Origin: Anaerolineales bacterium
Lineage (GTDB): Bacteria; Chloroflexota; Anaerolineae; Anaerolineales; Villigracilaceae
Length of the DNA: 64,000 bases
Reading direction: 5' to 3'
Assembly (NCBI GenBank): GCA_020634895.1
Contig: JACKAV010000004.1
Coordinates: forward strand, 1-64,000
Shown: positions 61,885 through 64,000 of the stretch, in pieces
Layout: each line of letters starts with the position of its first letter
Numbering within the stretch: position 1 is the first letter of the stretch
The notes under the pieces: model-generated
What the model saw: the letters and a program-made list of their open reading frames with translations, nothing else
Database searches by the model: none
What the model was told of the DNA's origin: nothing
Position numbers and translations under genes: made by a program

Positions 61885-63378
61885 ATGTGTGGAATCGCTG
61901 GCGCATTACATCAACCAGCAGGTGAACAAGTCCAATCCATGATCGAAAAGATCGCCCATCGCGGACCTGATGGGCATGGGGTTCAAACCCTCAAGAATGC
62001 CTCACTCGGGCATACGCGTCTCGCCATTCTCGACATCGAGGGCGGACGCCAGCCCATGCAATATGAAGACAGTTGGATCGTCTTCAACGGGGAGATTTAC
62101 AACTATCGTGAGCTGCAAAAAAAATACCTGCCAGATCATACATTCAAGACACATGCCGACACGGAAGTGGTGCTGCACCTCTTCCGCAAACTCGGCACCG
62201 ATTTCGTGAAACTTCTCGATGGCATGTTCGCCTTCGTTATTTATCGTGACGGGGAATACCTGATGGCGCGCGATCCGCTGGGCATCAAGCCGCTTTACTA
62301 CGGCACCGGCACAGACGGTGAAACGCTTTACTTCGCGTCCGAGATCAAGACCCTGAAAGGATACACAACCTCGATCAATGAATTTCCCGCCGGACACTGG
62401 CTTCATTCCAAAAAGGGACTGAACCGTTTCTACAACATTCACGAAACCATTCAACGGTTCCCAGGCTCCGAAGAGGATGCGCTGCCCCTGATCCGCGAGA
62501 CCCTGTACGAGGCAGTACAAAAACGCCTGCTTGCGGATGTGCCCGTCGGCGTCAGCCTCAGCGGCGGACTCGACAGCAGCATCGTCTCCATGTTGGCATG
62601 CAAAGGCACGGAGCAGCTTCACTCCTTCGCCGTCGGCGTGGAAGGCAGCAAGGACCTCGCCGCCTCGCAGCAGATGTCCGAGTTTTTGGGCACGCAGCAT
62701 CACCAGCTCATATACTCAGCCGAAGACATGGTCAAAGCCCTGCCGGATGTCCTCTTCTACCTCGAAACCTTCGACCCCGCCCTGGTGCGAAGCGCCATTC
62801 CGAATTACTTCCTCGCCAAACTTACTTCACAGCACGTCAAAGTCTTTCTCACAGGCGAAGGGGCGGACGAGGTCTACGCAGGGTACGAATATCTGTCCGA
62901 TTTCTCCAACCCCGACGCGCTGCAAAACGAAATGATCGAGATCACCGAGGCGCTCCACAACACAAACCTCCAGCGTGCGGATAGGATGTCGATGGCGTTT
63001 GGATTGGAAGCCCGCGTCCCCTTCCTCGACGTGGAGGCGGTTGCGCTTGCCCTGGGCTTTCCCCCAGACTGGAAAATCCACAACGGACAGGACTCCAAGC
63101 AATTGCTGCGGCGTGCGTTCGAAGGACACCTGCCCGATAACATCGTCCACCGCCCCAAGGAAAAATTTTCGAAAGGCGCCGGTTCATCCGACCTGATCGC
63201 AGAGATTGCCGAACGTGAGATCACAGACAGCGAATTCGATTCTGAAAAGAAACGCCTGAAAAACGATTGGGATTACACCCTGCAAAACAAGGAAGCCCTT
63301 TATTACTATAAGATCATCCGCAACCATTACGACGATGCGTTCCTGTTCCGCACCATGGGACACAGCCGCAGTCTTTAG
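61885..63378 (+). CDS. asnB: glutamine-hydrolysing asparagine synthetase (AsnB type)
   Basis: A 497-residue protein. Cys2 (MCGIAGAL) is the glutaminase nucleophile; RGPDGHG and NGEIYNYREL are typical of the N-terminal domain. The synthetase domain has the PP-loop SGGLDSSIVSML and TGEGADEVYAGYEY. It makes an amide from a carboxylate, ATP and Gln. The operon setting leaves open whether it acts on Asp or on a pathway intermediate. AAGGAG precedes the ATG. Confidence 0.95.
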   Translation: MCGIAGALHQPAGEQVQSMIEKIAHRGPDGHGVQTLKNASLGHTRLAILDIEGGRQPMQYEDSWIVFNGEIYNYRELQKKYLPDHTFKTHADTEVVLHLFRKLGTDFVKLLDGMFAFVIYRDGEYLMARDPLGIKPLYYGTGTDGETLYFASEIKTLKGYTTSINEFPAGHWLHSKKGLNRFYNIHETIQRFPGSEEDALPLIRETLYEAVQKRLLADVPVGVSLSGGLDSSIVSMLACKGTEQLHSFAVGVEGSKDLAASQQMSEFLGTQHHQLIYSAEDMVKALPDVLFYLETFDPALVRSAIPNYFLAKLTSQHVKVFLTGEGADEVYAGYEYLSDFSNPDALQNEMIEITEALHNTNLQRADRMSMAFGLEARVPFLDVEAVALALGFPPDWKIHNGQDSKQLLRRAFEGHLPDNIVHRPKEKFSKGAGSSDLIAEIAEREITDSEFDSEKKRLKNDWDYTLQNKEALYYYKIIRNHYDDAFLFRTMGHSRSL

Positions 63379-63396
63379 ACATCGATTTGGAGGATT

Positions 63397-63966
63397 ATGT
63401 TTGACTGGTATCTTTGGGTTGGTTTGCCTTTACTTGTATTCCTCGCCCGCGTAACGGACGTCACGCTGGGCACGCTGCGCATCATCTTCACCTCGCGCGG
63501 ACAAAGAAATATCGCCCCCCTGCTTGGATTCATAGAGGTCTTCATCTGGGTCAGCGTCATATCCGAGGTTACAAAGGGCGCGCATAATGTCGTCGCTTAT
63601 CTCGCGTACGCCGCCGGTTTCGCCACGGGGACATACATCGGCATGTTCATCGAAGACAGGCTCGCGCTTGGGATGCTGGTGGTACGTGCGATCGTTCCCA
63701 ATCAAGTAAAAGACCTGACCAAGAACCTGCGCGAAAAAGGCTACGGTGTGACTCACGTGGACGCCCACGGCGCACAGGGACCCGTCCAACTGATCTACAC
63801 CATCGTCATGCGCAAGAACCTGCCGGATGTGATAGGCATTATCACGCAGGCACACCCGTCGGCGTTTTTCACAGTAGAGGAACTGCGCTCTTCTACGCAT
63901 GGAGTTTTTCCCGGTCCCATCAGCACAATCAGACAGCCGACTTTTTTCGGCAGAAAATCGAAATAA
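63397..63966 (+). CDS. DUF5698/DUF2179 (YebE-like) membrane protein
   Basis: A 189-residue protein with three N-terminal membrane helices (LARVTDVTLGTLRIIFTSRG is typical) and a C-terminal DUF2179 domain (VKDLTKNLREKGYGVTHVDA, KNLPDVIGIITQAHPSAFFT). Family members are small membrane proteins of unknown role. It lies 18 bp after asnB and probably belongs to the same transcript. GGAGG lies before the ATG. Confidence 0.88.
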   Translation: MFDWYLWVGLPLLVFLARVTDVTLGTLRIIFTSRGQRNIAPLLGFIEVFIWVSVISEVTKGAHNVVAYLAYAAGFATGTYIGMFIEDRLALGMLVVRAIVPNQVKDLTKNLREKGYGVTHVDAHGAQGPVQLIYTIVMRKNLPDVIGIITQAHPSAFFTVEELRSSTHGVFPGPISTIRQPTFFGRKSK

Positions 63967-64000
63967 AAAGTAAAACAACGCAGCTTGAACGTTCCAAGAC

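Overview
The window looks like one contiguous piece of chromosome from a bacterium of the phylum Chloroflexota, most likely class Anaerolineae. This is inferred from protein character, not from a marker search. The signs are many lipoproteins with Thr/Pro-rich linkers and SH3 or NBR1-type Ig domains, an RpoC with a long coiled-coil insert that is not next to rpoB, a group 3c type [NiFe] hydrogenase joined to HdrABC, and several families of dispersed palindromic repeats. No rRNA, tRNA or CRISPR array was recognised. Genes lie on both strands in short operons with many 4-bp ATGA overlaps. Base composition is moderate to high GC, except for an AT-rich stretch in the first 0.5 kb.

Region 1 (1-8.8 kb): a partial carbohydrate-binding (NPCBM-like) lipoprotein, then a gene group resembling the Ole head-to-head condensation pathway. 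It contains a thiolase-fold KAS III/OleA-like enzyme, an OleD-like NAD(P)-dependent epimerase/dehydrogenase and an OleC-like AMP-dependent ligase. The group has no OleB alpha/beta hydrolase. Instead it has a lactonase-like metallo-beta-lactamase, an ATP-grasp ligase, a GNAT-like protein and a LacI-type regulator. This is the best candidate for an undescribed system: a possible beta-lactone or related lipid pathway.

Region 2 (8.8-16.6 kb): an hdrC-hdrB-hdrA-mvhD-mvhG-(small orf)-mvhA-protease operon. It should encode an electron-bifurcating hydrogenase/heterodisulfide-reductase-like complex. The divergent promoter region in front of it carries a perfect 14-bp-arm palindrome close to the Rex operator consensus.

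Region 3 (16.6-25.2 kb): an agmatinase-family gene diverging from lysine 2,3-aminomutase (kamA), a tandem pair of NBR1-Ig lipoproteins, and pheST led by a T-box riboswitch with an identifiable promoter, specifier, T-box sequence and terminator.

Region 4 (25.2-45 kb): membrane, lipoprotein and small housekeeping genes (MarC, M1 peptidase, HD hydrolases, flavin-type oxidoreductase, DinB, DUF4230, PhnD-like, DUF218, sulfatase). An IS3-family element sits exactly in the loop of a bidirectional terminator. Then come a GT-C-like membrane protein and a GyrA/ParC subunit with a histone-H1-like Lys/Ala/Pro tail.

Region 5 (45-59 kb): rpoC with its own promoter and structured leader, a class A PBP, MaoC hydratase, a six-hairpin glycosidase, NhaA and a DUF389-SH3 fusion.

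Region 6 (59-64 kb): a cobalamin-binding mutase-like protein, an opine-dehydrogenase-family enzyme, an AsnB-type amidotransferase and a YebE/DUF2179-type membrane protein, probably one operon and a second candidate for an unknown pathway.

Two patterns run through the window. First, palindromic dispersed repeats occur between genes and also in frame inside genes (oleC-like, the cobalamin gene, and the 3' end of a DUF218 gene). Second, several genes have a -10 box placed so that the start codon falls at or next to the predicted transcription start (leaderless mRNAs).
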